DNA of 64,000 nt, from positions 2,539,999 through 2,603,998 of the forward strand of contig OX638343.1 in the NCBI GenBank assembly GCA_951813075.1. Direction: 5' to 3'. Below are positions 1-10,277 of the stretch, one piece after another. Position 1 is the stretch's first letter; each line of letters starts with the position of its first letter. The position numbers and the translations under genes were made by a program. The notes under the pieces are model-generated. The model was not told where the DNA came from and did no database searches. It was given only the letters and a program-made list of their open reading frames with translations. This DNA comes from Arenicellales bacterium. GTDB lineage: Bacteria; Pseudomonadota; Gammaproteobacteria; Arenicellales; JAJDZL01.

Positions 1-1
1 T

Positions 2-1918
2 TTGCTTTCTCAACTCAAAGATCAGGGCTGGGCGGACGGTCTTTACGCGAGTTCCTCCGATATTGGACTGACGACTCATGCTATTACTGTGAGGATATCA
101 CTGACACCAAGTGGTTACGAGAATTGGGAAAGAATCGGCGCATATGTCTTTCAATACATTCGAGAAATTCGGGCGCGCGGAATCAATGAATGGCGTTTTG
201 ACGAGATCAAAACAATCAATGAAATCAGTTTCCGTTTCAGTGAGATTGATAGCCAGCGGGACTATGTAACTGGCCTGGCGAGCAGATTGCACAAGTATCC
301 TCGTGAAGAAATTCTTCCAGCTTTGTATCTGGTGGAAAAGTACGACCCGGATTTGATAGCGGATATCCTCAATAGGATCACACCGCACAATGTTCTGGTA
401 GTACTGTCATCCCATGACGTACTGACCAATCAGGCGACACAATATATTGGGACGGAATTTTCTTTTGCCAGCTTGGATCGAGACATCGTCGAGTCTTGGA
501 ATGCCGACATTGCAGATTCTGCCGACTGGCTGCCAGATCGCAACAATTTCTTGCCCCAGCATCTTGCCCTTAAAGTTGCTGATGAATCGGCGATTCCGGA
601 GAATGTCTCAGAAATTCCTGGATTTGAACTGTGGCATCAGACAGACACGTCGTTTGATGTGCCACGGGCCAGTTTTTTTGTGACATTCCGTACACCTGTC
701 ACAAAACGAAGCGTAGAAGATTCCATTCTGCTGTCGCTTTTTGTCAGTGGGATCAACGAGCAGTTGAGCGAGTTCACATATGCGGCATCTATTGCAGGTC
801 TTGAGTACAGTCTATATACACACCAGCGTGGCTTCAGCATTCGCGTTTCGGGCTATGATGACAAGCAGTCGAATCTATTGGCGGAAATCATACGCGTTGT
901 CAAGAATCCGAATTTCGACCCGAATGTGTTTGAGATTCATAGAACGGGGATGATTCGAGACATCGAGAACTCACGGCGGGACAGTGCATTCCGGCGGGCG
1001 ATAACGGAATTCTACTCGCATATTATCGACCCGAGCTGGACTGAAGAAGAGGAACTTGAAGTACTGGAGAATGTTACGTTGGATGATCTTGCGGCGTTCT
1101 CGGACAGTGTTTTGGACAAGATTGACATAGTTGCCCTGTCGCATGGCAACGTACTCAGGGAAACCGCTGAGAAAATGGGTGGAGTCATCACTTCCGAAGT
1201 GTTGGACGACGCAGAAGTAACTCAGGTTCAAAAAAGCAGGATCCTGAAAATGCCATCGGATGGCGGTCCCTACATTCACCAGTTTGAAATTGAGAACAGC
1301 GACTCTGCGATTATTGTCTACCTCCAGGGTTCGGATCGTTCAGTGCAAGATATCGCCAACTTCTCATTACTGGGAAGCATAATTCAGACACCGTTCTTTT
1401 CCGAACTGCGTACGATTCAGCAGTTGGGTTATGTGGTGTTTTCAAATGTAATTCCAGTTGGAGAGGTGCCCGGAATAATCTTCACCATTCAGTCTCCGGA
1501 CAACACTCCTGAACAAATGGAAGCGGCAATTTCGCTATTTCTCGAAGATTTTGATTCGCGGATTGAGAATCTTTCAGAAGAGGAATTTGAAGCCTATCGA
1601 ATTGGTGTGATCAAGCAGGTTCAGGCCAAAGATACTACATTGAGCGAGCGCTCACAGCGTTACTGGCATGCACTGGATCGGAAGGATTTCGATTTCAACT
1701 ACGATCAGGAACTGATAGCAGCGCTTGAGGATATTCAACGACCGGATTTTGAACAGTTTGTCCGTCATATTCTGGTGGATCAAAAGGAACGACGGCTGAT
1801 CGTGATGGCTTACGGTAACAAACTCGACAAACCTGCTGAATTGACATCAGTTGAAGGTCAACTCATCACCGATAGGGTTGAATTCAAAAAGACTGCCGAG
1901 TACTTTCCACAGCAGTGA
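2..1918 (+). CDS. M16 family (insulysin/protease III-like) peptidase, 3' part
   Basis: This is the C-terminal two thirds of a large M16A zinc metallopeptidase; the reading frame is already open at the window edge. Family members have about 900-960 residues, and the 638 residues here would cover domains 2 to 4. The strongest sign is PFFSELRTIQQLGYVVFS near residue 460, which matches the FxxLRTxxQLGYxVFS signature of the insulysin C-terminal half. The zinc-binding HxxEH helix belongs to the missing N-terminal domain, so activity cannot be judged. Family knowledge suggests degradation of peptides in the periplasm. The stop codon overlaps a possible GTG start of pncC by four bases. The TTG at base 2 is very unlikely to be the true start. 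Confidence 0.88.
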   Translation: MLSQLKDQGWADGLYASSSDIGLTTHAITVRISLTPSGYENWERIGAYVFQYIREIRARGINEWRFDEIKTINEISFRFSEIDSQRDYVTGLASRLHKYPREEILPALYLVEKYDPDLIADILNRITPHNVLVVLSSHDVLTNQATQYIGTEFSFASLDRDIVESWNADIADSADWLPDRNNFLPQHLALKVADESAIPENVSEIPGFELWHQTDTSFDVPRASFFVTFRTPVTKRSVEDSILLSLFVSGINEQLSEFTYAASIAGLEYSLYTHQRGFSIRVSGYDDKQSNLLAEIIRVVKNPNFDPNVFEIHRTGMIRDIENSRRDSAFRRAITEFYSHIIDPSWTEEEELEVLENVTLDDLAAFSDSVLDKIDIVALSHGNVLRETAEKMGGVITSEVLDDAEVTQVQKSRILKMPSDGGPYIHQFEIENSDSAIIVYLQGSDRSVQDIANFSLLGSIIQTPFFSELRTIQQLGYVVFSNVIPVGEVPGIIFTIQSPDNTPEQMEAAISLFLEDFDSRIENLSEEEFEAYRIGVIKQVQAKDTTLSERSQRYWHALDRKDFDFNYDQELIAALEDIQRPDFEQFVRHILVDQKERRLIVMAYGNKLDKPAELTSVEGQLITDRVEFKKTAEYFPQQ

Positions 1919-1932
1919 TTTGTCGATCTGGT

Positions 1933-2427
1933 ATGAACACTGATATTGATCGTCTAGCGATTGTTGTTGGTGACATTCTGCTTGAGAAAAGACTGATGCT
2001 CGCGACAGTGGAGTCGTGTACAGGTGGATGGATTGCCCAGACGGTTACAAATATTCCGGGGAGCTCAGCGTGGTTTGAGCGTGGATTTGTCACTTATAGC
2101 AATGAGGCAAAACAGGAACTGGTGGGAGTTCAGGCAGAGACTCTGACAAAACATGGTGCCGTGAGTCGTGAAGTCGCGGTGGAGATGGCATTGGGTGGCG
2201 TTCAGCGCAGTCGTGCCGATGTCGCTGTTTCAGTCACCGGTATCGCAGGCCCCGACGGCGGCACACCAGAAAAACCGGTCGGTACGGTTTGGATCGCATG
2301 GGCAGACCGACATGGACGTTCGGAAGCGATATGTTATGGACTGCAAGGTGATCGCCGTGCTGTGCGCGAAGCATCAGTGGAGCATGCGCTGTGCGGACTG
2401 ACGGATTTTCTGAACACACATGAGTGA
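1933..2427 (+). CDS. pncC: nicotinamide-nucleotide amidohydrolase PncC (CinA C-terminal domain)
   Basis: A stand-alone CinA C-terminal domain that deamidates nicotinamide mononucleotide to nicotinate mononucleotide in the cytosolic NAD salvage cycle. Visible motifs are ESCTGG near residue 27, carrying the catalytic serine, and TGIAGPDGGTPEKPVGTV near residue 108, the characteristic Gly-rich segment. The product has about 164 residues, normal for the single-domain form; the N-terminal MoCF-like domain of full CinA is absent. I chose the ATG at 1933, which begins MNTDIDRL; a GTG at 1915 would overlap the upstream stop. The gene overlaps thpR by eight bases, so the two are probably translated together. 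In Pseudomonas, cinA, mutS and fdxA are also close neighbours. Confidence 0.9.
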   Translation: MNTDIDRLAIVVGDILLEKRLMLATVESCTGGWIAQTVTNIPGSSAWFERGFVTYSNEAKQELVGVQAETLTKHGAVSREVAVEMALGGVQRSRADVAVSVTGIAGPDGGTPEKPVGTVWIAWADRHGRSEAICYGLQGDRRAVREASVEHALCGLTDFLNTHE

Positions 2428-2953
2428 ATCCGGCTCGCAGAGATTGTTCGTCGCGTTGTGGCCGAATGATGAGATACGGAATCAGCTTGTAAACATTCAG
2501 ACTGAATTCGGACTATCCAGGCTGGGCCGACTCGTGCCAGCCCGCAACCTCCACATCACACTGCAGTTTCTGGGTGATGTTGCGGTTGCTGATGTGGAAG
2601 CGACAAAGCAGTTTGTCAGCAATCTACAATTTTCTCCTTTTTCCATTGAATTCGATTGCGTCGGATCTTGGCCGCGAAACGAAGTCGCGTGGGTCGGTTC
2701 CGAAAACCCATGTCAGCAACTGGATGATCTGGTTGCGAATATAAAAGGTGGGTTGTCGGATGGCAGTCGAAAATCGAGAAAATTCGCCCCGCATATCACA
2801 TTGGCCCGCAAGGTACGCAGAAAATTGCATGAACCGATCAAGCCATTGCGTTGGCCGGTCGATCGTGTCGATTTGATCCGTTCTGTTCTGGATAGCCAAG
2901 GCTCGCAATACGAATCCATCGCACACTCTGGGAGCGTCGTATCAGTCGACTAG
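2420..2953 (+). CDS. thpR: RNA 2',3'-cyclic phosphodiesterase ThpR
   Basis: A member of the 2H phosphoesterase superfamily, formerly called 2'-5' RNA ligase (LigT), which opens 2',3'-cyclic phosphates on RNA ends. Both catalytic HxT motifs are present: HITLQFLG near residue 45 and HITLAR near residue 124. The spacing and total length of 177 residues are normal. The start is fixed by the ATG that overlaps the end of pncC by eight bases, which suggests a two-gene transcript. Its 3' end overlaps the convergent hydratase gene by twelve bases, so no separate terminator fits between them. Confidence 0.9.
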   Translation: MSESGSQRLFVALWPNDEIRNQLVNIQTEFGLSRLGRLVPARNLHITLQFLGDVAVADVEATKQFVSNLQFSPFSIEFDCVGSWPRNEVAWVGSENPCQQLDDLVANIKGGLSDGSRKSRKFAPHITLARKVRRKLHEPIKPLRWPVDRVDLIRSVLDSQGSQYESIAHSGSVVSVD

Positions 2954-3727
2954 CTGCGCTGATACCGTACCGAACAAGCCGAGGTCCGCGGTAACACGAT
3001 TTCCCGCGCGAATTGGCTTGGGAACCCCGCATACACCGGTTGTGATTGATTGTCCTGCCTCAATCGTAATACCCCTGCTCGAGAGTTTGTTGACGACCCA
3101 CTCAAGTGCAGCAAGTGGATCTCCAAGCGCATCAGCACCGGTACCCTCGGTGACAATTTCATCATCGATTATGAGCTTGACAGGTGATTCCGCGAGATTC
3201 ATACTGCGCCAGTCTGTGGCGGTAGCTGACCCGATCACCCAGTCTCTGCTGCATGCACAGTCAGCCAGCAGAGTCGCGGCACCGGCCTGAGCGAAATTGC
3301 CTATCCTTGAATCTGGCAGCTCAAGGCTGGGATGCAGGCTGGCAACAACTGCAAGAATCTCCTCTCTGGTGTAAGGTTCACTGCGGCCTGGCAGGTCATG
3401 TCCAAATCTGAACGCAAACTCTGCTTCGGCAACTGCCATGTGATTACCTGCCATGGACAAAACTGCATCTGGCTCAAAAATATGTGAGGAAAGATATGGT
3501 CCTTCCAGTGGACCACTCACTCCGATATGCTTTTGTCCACCAGCGCTGGTTGCAGCAATTTTCCAGCCGCCTATAGAGTCGCCGGATAATTCAGGATAGC
3601 AAAGCTGCGCTTCCCGGCCTTGTTTTTCACTTTGAGGCCTGCAGTCTTCTGGCAATGCTTCAACAGTTTCGCCGGCAGTGCCAAGTGCCCATAGAGTTGC
3701 CGCGGTTTTTCGTGAGATTTCACTCAT
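2942..3727 (-). CDS. 2-keto-4-pentenoate hydratase / FAH-fold family protein
   Basis: A 261-residue protein of the 2-hydroxypenta-2,4-dienoate hydratase group (MhpD-like). Supporting segments are GGWKIAATS near residue 53, the acidic metal-site stretch AEAEFAFRF near residue 100, and the C-terminal GQSITTGVCGVP, typical of this family. In characterised relatives the enzyme adds water to 2-keto-4-pentenoate in aromatic meta-cleavage or releases CO2 in the related decarboxylases. No other ring-cleavage genes are in the window, so the substrate here is unknown. The gene reads in the same direction as mutS and fdxA, about 40 bases after fdxA. Confidence 0.8.
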   Translation of the reverse strand: MSEISRKTAATLWALGTAGETVEALPEDCRPQSEKQGREAQLCYPELSGDSIGGWKIAATSAGGQKHIGVSGPLEGPYLSSHIFEPDAVLSMAGNHMAVAEAEFAFRFGHDLPGRSEPYTREEILAVVASLHPSLELPDSRIGNFAQAGAATLLADCACSRDWVIGSATATDWRSMNLAESPVKLIIDDEIVTEGTGADALGDPLAALEWVVNKLSSRGITIEAGQSITTGVCGVPKPIRAGNRVTADLGLFGTVSAQLVD

Positions 3728-3768
3728 CGTTTAATTTCTCGTTTCTTTCAGGAGGAAGAATTTACCCA

Positions 3769-4092
3769 TCAGCGTTCCAGATACTGGCGTTTTTCCTTGA
3801 CGTCTTCCCATTCAGCTGCATCTGGCGGCGCTTCGATTATTGACGATATAACGGGCCAGATCAGACTCAGTTCAGCATTCAACTCCAGAAATTCCTCCTG
3901 ATCTTCAGGTACGTCGTCTTCAGCGTAGATTGCGGTGACCGGGCACTCAGGTTCACAAAGGCTGCAGTCAATGCACTCTTCCGGGTCGATAACGAGCATG
4001 TTCGGTCCTTCATGAAAGCAATCTACCGGGCAAACTTCTACACAATCTGTGTACTTGCACTTTATGCAAGATTCAGTAACGATATATGTCAT
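3769..4092 (-). CDS. fdxA: seven-iron ferredoxin FdxA
   Basis: A 107-residue ferredoxin of the Azotobacter FdI type carrying one 3Fe-4S and one 4Fe-4S cluster. Cysteines at 9, 12, 17, 21 and 25 form CxxCxxxxCxxxCPxxxC, and the second set appears in [12 protein letters not shown] near residue 40. The long acidic C-terminal extension, with [12 protein letters not shown], is typical of this subfamily. It serves as a low-potential electron carrier in the cytosol. It lies downstream of mutS on the same strand, as in Pseudomonas, separated by 165 bases that hold no gene. Confidence 0.93.
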   Translation of the reverse strand: MTYIVTESCIKCKYTDCVEVCPVDCFHEGPNMLVIDPEECIDCSLCEPECPVTAIYAEDDVPEDQEEFLELNAELSLIWPVISSIIEAPPDAAEWEDVKEKRQYLER

Positions 4093-4257
4093 GATTTGGG
4101 TTGAAGGGAGTTCAGGTGTTAGTCTAGTCGTCGGAATTGCGCAAAATTATCACAAATTCCAAGGTTGGATATCTGCATATTTTTCGAATTTGGGTGTTGG
4201 TCGGAGCATGTATTCATCAGTCATTAAAATTATGATTTACAAGAAACGTTCAACTCA

Positions 4258-6825
4258 TCAGTTCTCTTCAAGCCGCTTTAACAGATAGAGAGTTTCCAAT
4301 GCTTCTCTCGGACTCAGGTCGTCCGGGTCGATATTTTTGAGTTTTTCCAAAGCGGGTGAATGATCACAGGGCTTGGGGTCGAACAAAGACATCTGTGATT
4401 GATCGCTGGCAATTTGCTCCCTGTTGCCGGCGGATTCAGTCAGTTGTGAAAGTTTCTCATTCGCCATTGAAACCACCTTGCTTGGAACGCCTGCCAGCCG
4501 CGCAACCTGGATTCCGTAACTCTGTTTGGTCGCGCCTGGTTCAACCTCATACAAAAAGACTATTTTACCGTTATGTTGCACCGCAGTAAGATGAGCATTA
4601 CTCGCACCGGGAGAATTTTCGGCTAACGCGGTGATTTCGTAGTAGTGTGTTGAAAACATACAAAGCGCCTGGATATCGGTCAGCAGGCTGTCCGCGCACG
4701 CCCAAGCTAATGCCAGTCCGTCAAAGGTGCTGGTGCCGCGACCGATTTCGTCAACAATTACCAGACTCTGTTCGGTTGCCTGATGCAGGATCGCTGCCAT
4801 TTCGGTCATTTCGACCATGAATGTCGAATTACCTGCACTGAGATCATCTGATGCACCGATACGTGTAAAGATTCGATCGATCGGGCCGATCGTCGCGGCC
4901 TTTGCGGGTACATAACAGCCGGTGTAAGACAGCAGTACGATTACTGCTGTTTGTCGCATATAGGTACTCTTGCCACCCATATTCGGACCGGTGATCAGCA
5001 AAAGGCGATTTTGTTGGTTCAGGTCGGTGTCGTTTGGCACAAACGGTTTGTTTTGAGTTGCCTCCACCATCGGATGTCTGCCACCAACAATCGAAATGCC
5101 CGGTTCGTCTACCAGTATCGGTCGCTGTAGCGAGTCGGTGATGGATAGATTTGCAAAATTACAAAGAACATCCAGCTGCGCCATGGCATCAGCTGTCTTC
5201 TGCATTCTGGGAACGAACGGTTGGATGTACTCCAACAGCTGCTCATAGAGCAGCTTTTCCCGAGCCAGGGATTTTTCCTTTGCACCGAGTATTGTTGATT
5301 CGAATTCAGAGAGTTTTGCGTGAGTGAAACGTTCATTATTCTTCAACGTCTGACGACGCAGATAGTCCTCGGGCACTTGATCACCAGCCTGACGCGGCAC
5401 TTCGATGTAGTAGCCGTGTACGCGGTTGTAGTGAATTCTGAGATTACGAATACCAGTTCGATTTCGTTCGTGAACCTCCATCTCAGCCAACTGCTGTCCG
5501 GAATCATCGCGAAGTTTTGTCAGTTCGTCGAGTTCAGCGTCGTATCCTCGCCGGATTACTCCACCGTCGCGAATAGTCACAGCGGGCTCTTCACGAATGG
5601 CACGGGCAATCTGATCGGACGCTTCATCAACAGTATCCATTGCTTCGCATAGTGCCAATGCCTCAGAACAATCACCTGGTTGAATGATTTCCACAAGTGC
5701 TGGAATGGATTGCAACGATTCTTTCAATCGAACGAGATCAACCGGTCGGGCAGATTTGGTTGCCACCCTGGCGCTGATACGTTCCACATCAGCGACGCCC
5801 TGCAACACTGTCTTGACAGAGTTGGATAGGTTGTGTTCAAGCAGGTGCTCGATAATCATATGGCGTTTTTCGACCTCAATGCGATTTCGCACCGGTTTGC
5901 GGAACCAGCGGCGCAGGGTGCGCGCGCCCATGGCAGTAGCGCATTTATCATAAAGATCGATCAGGCTGTTTCTGGTTTCACCCGACAGATTTTTTTCAAT
6001 TTCCAAATTGCGCCAGCTGCAGTCATCAAGAACCAAAAATTCATCCGGTGTTTCGAATTTCAGTTCTTGGATGTGCGGCAGTTCAGAACCGCAGACATCA
6101 ATGGCATATTGAAGCAGCGCACCGGCTACGGCAGTTGCTGCAGGATGCTGATCGCAGTCAAATGCTGTAAGTTTGTCGACGTTGTACTGTGTCTTTAAAA
6201 GTTCGGTTGCGCGCTCGTAACTGAAGTACCAATCCGGAACTTCCTGAACACGGTCTTCGGGCAGTTGTTCTGTCAGCGCACTCAAGTCAGCAGTCAGTAT
6301 TTCCGCTGGCCGGATTCGGTCGATCTCGGAGTGAACAGACTCGGAGTCCACAATATTTTTGGCCGAAAAACGTCCACTTGAAATTTCAAGTACAGCAACT
6401 GCCCTCTTGCCGTTGTCCTCGTGAACCGCCATAATCAGATTTTCGGTTCGGGCGTCGAGAAATTTCTCATCGGTCAGAGTACCGGGTGTAACCACCCGCA
6501 CAACTTTACGTTCGACCGGTCCTTTTGATTTTGCAGGATCACCGATTTGCTCACAGATGGCAACCGATACGGAGAGCTTGATCAGTTTCTGAATGTACTG
6601 ATCGACACTATGGTAGGGAACGCCAGCCATTTTGACTGGGTTTTCTGAATTCTTGTTGCGACTGGTGAGAGTAATATCCAGCAGTTCAGCGGCGCGTTCA
6701 GCATCGTCGTAGAACAGCTCGTAGAAATCGCCCATCCGATAGAATACGAGTGTGTCTGGATAGTCTGCCTTAATTCGCAGATACTGCTGCATCATCGGAG
6801 TGATTGATGATGAAGCTTCAAGCAT
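4258..6825 (-). CDS. mutS: DNA mismatch repair protein MutS
   Basis: The mismatch-recognition ATPase. The N-terminal mismatch-reading motif [11 protein letters not shown] is near residue 28, with the Phe-x-Glu wedge that inserts at the mispair. The ABC ATPase region carries the Walker [10 protein letters not shown] and the Walker B with signature [12 protein letters not shown]. Taking the ATG at 6825 gives 855 residues, very close to E. coli MutS, and places PMMQQYL ten residues from the start as in orthologues. That ATG overlaps the end of suhB by eight bases, which suggests coupled translation. A TTG at 6858 would add eleven residues and a longer overlap and is less likely. No mutL is present in the window. 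Confidence 0.96.
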   Translation of the reverse strand: MLEASSSITPMMQQYLRIKADYPDTLVFYRMGDFYELFYDDAERAAELLDITLTSRNKNSENPVKMAGVPYHSVDQYIQKLIKLSVSVAICEQIGDPAKSKGPVERKVVRVVTPGTLTDEKFLDARTENLIMAVHEDNGKRAVAVLEISSGRFSAKNIVDSESVHSEIDRIRPAEILTADLSALTEQLPEDRVQEVPDWYFSYERATELLKTQYNVDKLTAFDCDQHPAATAVAGALLQYAIDVCGSELPHIQELKFETPDEFLVLDDCSWRNLEIEKNLSGETRNSLIDLYDKCATAMGARTLRRWFRKPVRNRIEVEKRHMIIEHLLEHNLSNSVKTVLQGVADVERISARVATKSARPVDLVRLKESLQSIPALVEIIQPGDCSEALALCEAMDTVDEASDQIARAIREEPAVTIRDGGVIRRGYDAELDELTKLRDDSGQQLAEMEVHERNRTGIRNLRIHYNRVHGYYIEVPRQAGDQVPEDYLRRQTLKNNERFTHAKLSEFESTILGAKEKSLAREKLLYEQLLEYIQPFVPRMQKTADAMAQLDVLCNFANLSITDSLQRPILVDEPGISIVGGRHPMVEATQNKPFVPNDTDLNQQNRLLLITGPNMGGKSTYMRQTAVIVLLSYTGCYVPAKAATIGPIDRIFTRIGASDDLSAGNSTFMVEMTEMAAILHQATEQSLVIVDEIGRGTSTFDGLALAWACADSLLTDIQALCMFSTHYYEITALAENSPGASNAHLTAVQHNGKIVFLYEVEPGATKQSYGIQVARLAGVPSKVVSMANEKLSQLTESAGNREQIASDQSQMSLFDPKPCDHSPALEKLKNIDPDDLSPREALETLYLLKRLEEN

Positions 6826-7618
6826 CAATTTGTTGTCGTTGAGTTTCCTGTTGAACAATTTTGATCAGATCTTCATAAATGCGGGGATTACCTGCAACTA
6901 CCATACCAGTTTCAAGAAATTTCTGGTTGCCCAGAAAATCCGACACCATGCCCCCGGATTCCTGAATCAGGAGCGAGCCCGCGGCGATATCCCAGAGTTT
7001 TAGTCCGGATTCCCAGAACCCATCGAATCTACCACAGGCGACAGCCGCCAAGTCCAGCGCTGCTGAGCCCGGACGTCGGATACCAGAAGTTTTCTTGGCC
7101 AGTTGCCGGAAAATTGCTGTCCAAAGATCCAGATTGTCATCATCCCGAAACGGAAATCCTGTTCCAATCAGAGCTTCTGCCAGATTACGAGTGTTGCTGA
7201 CGCGAATTCTTCGGTCGTTTAGCAGTGCCCCAGATCCTCTTGATGCGGTAAACAGTTCTTCATGGATCGGATCGTAAATGACAGCGTGCTCCATTTGCTT
7301 CGGACTGCGTATCGCGATCGAAACGCAGAATTGCGGCACCCCTCGCAGAAAGTTGGTCGTACCATCAAGGGGATCAATGATCCATTCATAATTATTGCCG
7401 GGGAGCGAATGCATCTCCTCGGCGATGATCGCGTGATTGGGATAGGATTCGCGGATCGTTTCCACAATCTCCCGCTCAACTTTCAGATCCACTTCGCTGA
7501 CATAGTCTCGCGCACCCTTGGTGTTGTAGCGCAACTGGTCGACGCGATAGGATTTGTGCATGATCGTTTTTCCGGCGAGGCGCGCGGCTTTGACAGCAAT
7601 GTTGACAAGCGGATGCAT
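6818..7618 (-). CDS. suhB: inositol monophosphatase family protein SuhB
   Basis: A 266-residue member of the Mg-dependent inositol-phosphatase family. The metal-binding motifs are visible: EEMHS near residue 67, [10 protein letters not shown] near residue 81 and the C-terminal [12 protein letters not shown] near residue 208. In E. coli SuhB also works with the Nus factors in rRNA transcription; that role is known from the family and not visible here. In enterobacteria suhB is divergent from trmJ; here the same divergent layout holds, but an aldehyde dehydrogenase gene sits between them. It overlaps mutS, with which it probably shares a transcript. Confidence 0.93.
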   Translation of the reverse strand: MHPLVNIAVKAARLAGKTIMHKSYRVDQLRYNTKGARDYVSEVDLKVEREIVETIRESYPNHAIIAEEMHSLPGNNYEWIIDPLDGTTNFLRGVPQFCVSIAIRSPKQMEHAVIYDPIHEELFTASRGSGALLNDRRIRVSNTRNLAEALIGTGFPFRDDDNLDLWTAIFRQLAKKTSGIRRPGSAALDLAAVACGRFDGFWESGLKLWDIAAGSLLIQESGGMVSDFLGNQKFLETGMVVAGNPRIYEDLIKIVQQETQRQQIDA

Positions 7619-7655
7619 ATTGGTTTTTTGGCGTGCGTCGGATACTGTGACAGAT

Positions 7656-7684
7656 ACTATAATCTAAAACTTTCCTGCTCTGAA
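7656..7684 (-). promoter_or_regulatory. candidate sigma-70 promoter for suhB-mutS
   Basis: Read on the minus strand, TTCAGA (four of six to the -35 consensus) and TATAGT (five of six to the -10 consensus) are separated by 17 bases. The -10 lies 37 bases upstream of the suhB start. Seen by eye only; start-site mapping would decide. Confidence 0.4.
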
Positions 7685-7902
7685 CGACCCGGTCGTCAGA
7701 TGTGGCCGAGATGACAGGCTTTTCAATCTGGTATGGAATGAATGTGATTTTTGGACACCGGGGCAGACTGATTTATTGATCAGTTTCCGGCACACAATTG
7801 AGTAGTTATTCTATATGATTCACGGTATTTCGGTACACGTGATTTTGGTAAAAGGCGGCATGAATAATGCGGCAGGTTTCATTAAGCAATAGGTTAAATC
7901 GC

Positions 7903-9381
7903 ATGGAAACGTATCAGTTATTTATCGATGGACAATACACCGACTCGTCGAGTGGCGAATGGATCGAAAGTATGGATCCTTATTCAGGTGAGATCTGGGC
8001 AAGGGTACCAAAAGGAAATGCTGATGACGTTGACCGCGCTGTGGGTGCCGCGAAGCGGGCATTCGAGAACCCTGAATGGTCGGGTATGAGTGCAAGCCAG
8101 CGCGGCAAGTTGATGCGCAAACTGGGTGATCTGGTACTCGAGAATGCGGATCGTCTGGCCGCGCTTGAAGTCAAGGACAATGGCAAACTGATTTCGGAGA
8201 TGAAAGCACAGATGATGTACCACCCGGAGTGGTGGTACTACTTCGGCGGACTGGCAGACAAAATTGAGGGCTCGATCATGCCGATCGACAAGAAGGATGC
8301 CTTTTCGTATACGATGTATGAACCGCTTGGCGTTGTTGCCGCGATTACCGCTTGGAATTCTCCGCTTCTTTTTATCGCTTGGAAGTGTGCACCAGCGCTC
8401 GCAGCTGGTAATACCGTCGTTGTCAAACCGTCTGAATTCACTTCAGCCAGTTCATTGGAATATGCTCAACTCGTCAAACAGGCAGGCTTCCCCGATGGTG
8501 TATTCAACGTTATCAGTGGCTATGGTGTTGATGCCGGCGCCGCCCTCGTTGACCACCCTGATGTGGCAAAAATCACGTTTACCGGATCGGATCTCTCGGG
8601 TCAGAAAATCTATGAGAGTGCCGCTCGCAATATCAAGCATGTATCACTCGAACTCGGTGGCAAATCTCCGAACATTGTATTTGAGGATGCAGACCTGGAT
8701 ATGGCAGTCAAGGGCGCGGTTGCCGGTATATTTGGGGCAACTGGACAAACCTGCGTAGCCGGTTCCAGGTTGCTGGTGCAAGAAAGCATTCACGACGAAT
8801 TTCTGGACCGTCTGCTCGAACTCGCGAAATCAGCAAAGATGGGGGATCCAATGGATGTTGGCACACACATCGGTCCGATTACCACGAAGCAGCAATTTGA
8901 CAAGGTGATTTCATATATCGAAATTGCCAAACAGGAAGGTGCCAAACTGGTGTTCGGAGGCGGTCCTTGCCAGGTTGAGGGTTCTGGAGGAAATCAATTC
9001 GTCGAACCCACTATTTTCACCAATGTCAGCAATGACATGCGAATTGCGCAGGAGGAGGTCTTCGGGCCGGTACTGTCGGTGCTCAAGTTCAAAGATGAGG
9101 AAGAAGCCATCAGGATTGGTAACGATGTTGTATATGGCCTGGCTGCTGGCGTCTGGACCCACGATATTCGTCGAGCAATGCGATTCACCAAAGCCCTTAA
9201 AGCCGGCACGGTGTGGGTCAATACCTATCGGGCATTCAGTTATATGATGCCATTTGGAGGAATGAAGAGAAGCGGGCTTGGACGAGAAAGTGGTGTAGCG
9301 GCAATTCGGGACTATCTGCAGGTGAAAAGCGTTTGGTTGTCGACTGCGACAGAACTGCCGAATCCGTTTATCCTGCGCTAA
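7903..9381 (+). CDS. aldehyde dehydrogenase family protein
   Basis: An NAD(P)-dependent aldehyde dehydrogenase of about 492 residues, the normal family length. Visible signatures are LELGGKSPNIVF near residue 248, which holds the general-base Glu, GQTCVAGSR near residue 282 with the nucleophilic Cys, and the C-terminal MPFGGMKRSGLGRE. I chose the ATG at 7903, which starts METYQLFIDG and lines up with the family N-terminus; an upstream ATG at 7867 would add twelve atypical residues. Substrate is not predictable; the sequence resembles the broad betaine-aldehyde/gamma-aminobutyraldehyde group. It stands between suhB and trmJ, normally direct neighbours, so it is probably a lineage-specific insertion. 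Confidence 0.9.
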   Translation: METYQLFIDGQYTDSSSGEWIESMDPYSGEIWARVPKGNADDVDRAVGAAKRAFENPEWSGMSASQRGKLMRKLGDLVLENADRLAALEVKDNGKLISEMKAQMMYHPEWWYYFGGLADKIEGSIMPIDKKDAFSYTMYEPLGVVAAITAWNSPLLFIAWKCAPALAAGNTVVVKPSEFTSASSLEYAQLVKQAGFPDGVFNVISGYGVDAGAALVDHPDVAKITFTGSDLSGQKIYESAARNIKHVSLELGGKSPNIVFEDADLDMAVKGAVAGIFGATGQTCVAGSRLLVQESIHDEFLDRLLELAKSAKMGDPMDVGTHIGPITTKQQFDKVISYIEIAKQEGAKLVFGGGPCQVEGSGGNQFVEPTIFTNVSNDMRIAQEEVFGPVLSVLKFKDEEEAIRIGNDVVYGLAAGVWTHDIRRAMRFTKALKAGTVWVNTYRAFSYMMPFGGMKRSGLGRESGVAAIRDYLQVKSVWLSTATELPNPFILR

Positions 9382-9406
9382 ATGCAGTGAACCACTGATT
9401 GACCAG

Positions 9407-10165
9407 GTGACTGTCAGAGTAGTTCTTGTAGAGCCAACCCATCCGGGGAATATCGGCGCGGTCGCCCGCGCCATGGGAAACATGGGTGTGCGTGACCTGA
9501 GCATGGTGCGCCCGGTTGACTTCAGGGTGGAAGAGGCAAGAGTTCGTTCCGCCAAGAACGAGGAAATCCTTGCCAATGCGCATGAGTGCGAGTCATTGGC
9601 GGAGGCCATTCGGGACTGTTCATTTGTCATTGGTACAAGTGCCCGCGTTCGCACCATCGGCTGGCCAAATCTGGTGCCTCGGGAGGCGATGCGGCAGGTC
9701 GCCAGAGCAAGTGACCAGGGCGAGAAGGTGGCTTTGGTTTTCGGGCCCGAAAGTGCCGGTCTTTCCAACAGCCAGATTGATCAGTGCGATATCCTGGTGC
9801 GAATTCCTGTCAGTGACTCTGCGCCTTCGATCAATCTTGCAGGTTCCGTTCTGATTCTGTTGTATGAATTGCGAGTCATTCAGTTGGAGAGTCTCATCGG
9901 CGACACCGAACCGGACGAACAGGAACCGAAACGCAAAGAAGACCGGATGGCGACCCAAAAGCAGATACAGGGTTTCTTCGAACATCTTTTTGAAGTGATG
10001 GAAAATGTCGAATTCATCTCAGGCAATCCGCGAGACATCCTGAAAAGAAAGATCAGGCGAATATTTTTAAGACCCGGGCTGACTGAGGATGAAGTTAATA
10101 TATTGAGGGGATTTCTGAAATCCGTCAATAAAAAAACTGTGAATGTCGAAACAAATTCAGATTGA
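9407..10165 (+). CDS. trmJ: tRNA (cytidine/uridine-2'-O-)-methyltransferase TrmJ
   Basis: A SPOUT-family RNA methyltransferase that 2'-O-methylates nucleotide 32 of tRNAs using SAM. The three SPOUT motifs are visible: PGNIGAVARAM near residue 13, LVFGPESAGLSN near residue 110 and INLAGSVLILLYEL near residue 145. The C-terminal helical extension ends at residue 252, normal length. The start is a GTG at 9407, 25 bases after the aldehyde dehydrogenase stop; no in-frame ATG fits the conserved N-terminus, which begins VRVVLVEPTHPGNIG. In many gammaproteobacteria the isc operon follows trmJ; here only an iscA homologue does. Confidence 0.93.
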   Translation: MTVRVVLVEPTHPGNIGAVARAMGNMGVRDLSMVRPVDFRVEEARVRSAKNEEILANAHECESLAEAIRDCSFVIGTSARVRTIGWPNLVPREAMRQVARASDQGEKVALVFGPESAGLSNSQIDQCDILVRIPVSDSAPSINLAGSVLILLYELRVIQLESLIGDTEPDEQEPKRKEDRMATQKQIQGFFEHLFEVMENVEFISGNPRDILKRKIRRIFLRPGLTEDEVNILRGFLKSVNKKTVNVETNSD

Positions 10166-10277
10166 ATTTACGTGCTAACGTAATTTGGACGAACTGCGGT
10201 GAGTGATATACAATTCCATGTATTGATATCTGAAAATTGATACCCATCTGATTGTACAGTCACGACTGAGTAATAAC

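Noticed and set aside
8911..9768. 285-codon minus-strand open frame over the aldehyde dehydrogenase and trmJ
   Set aside because: Covers two clear genes on the other strand, lacks family features, and both plus-strand products carry intact motifs.
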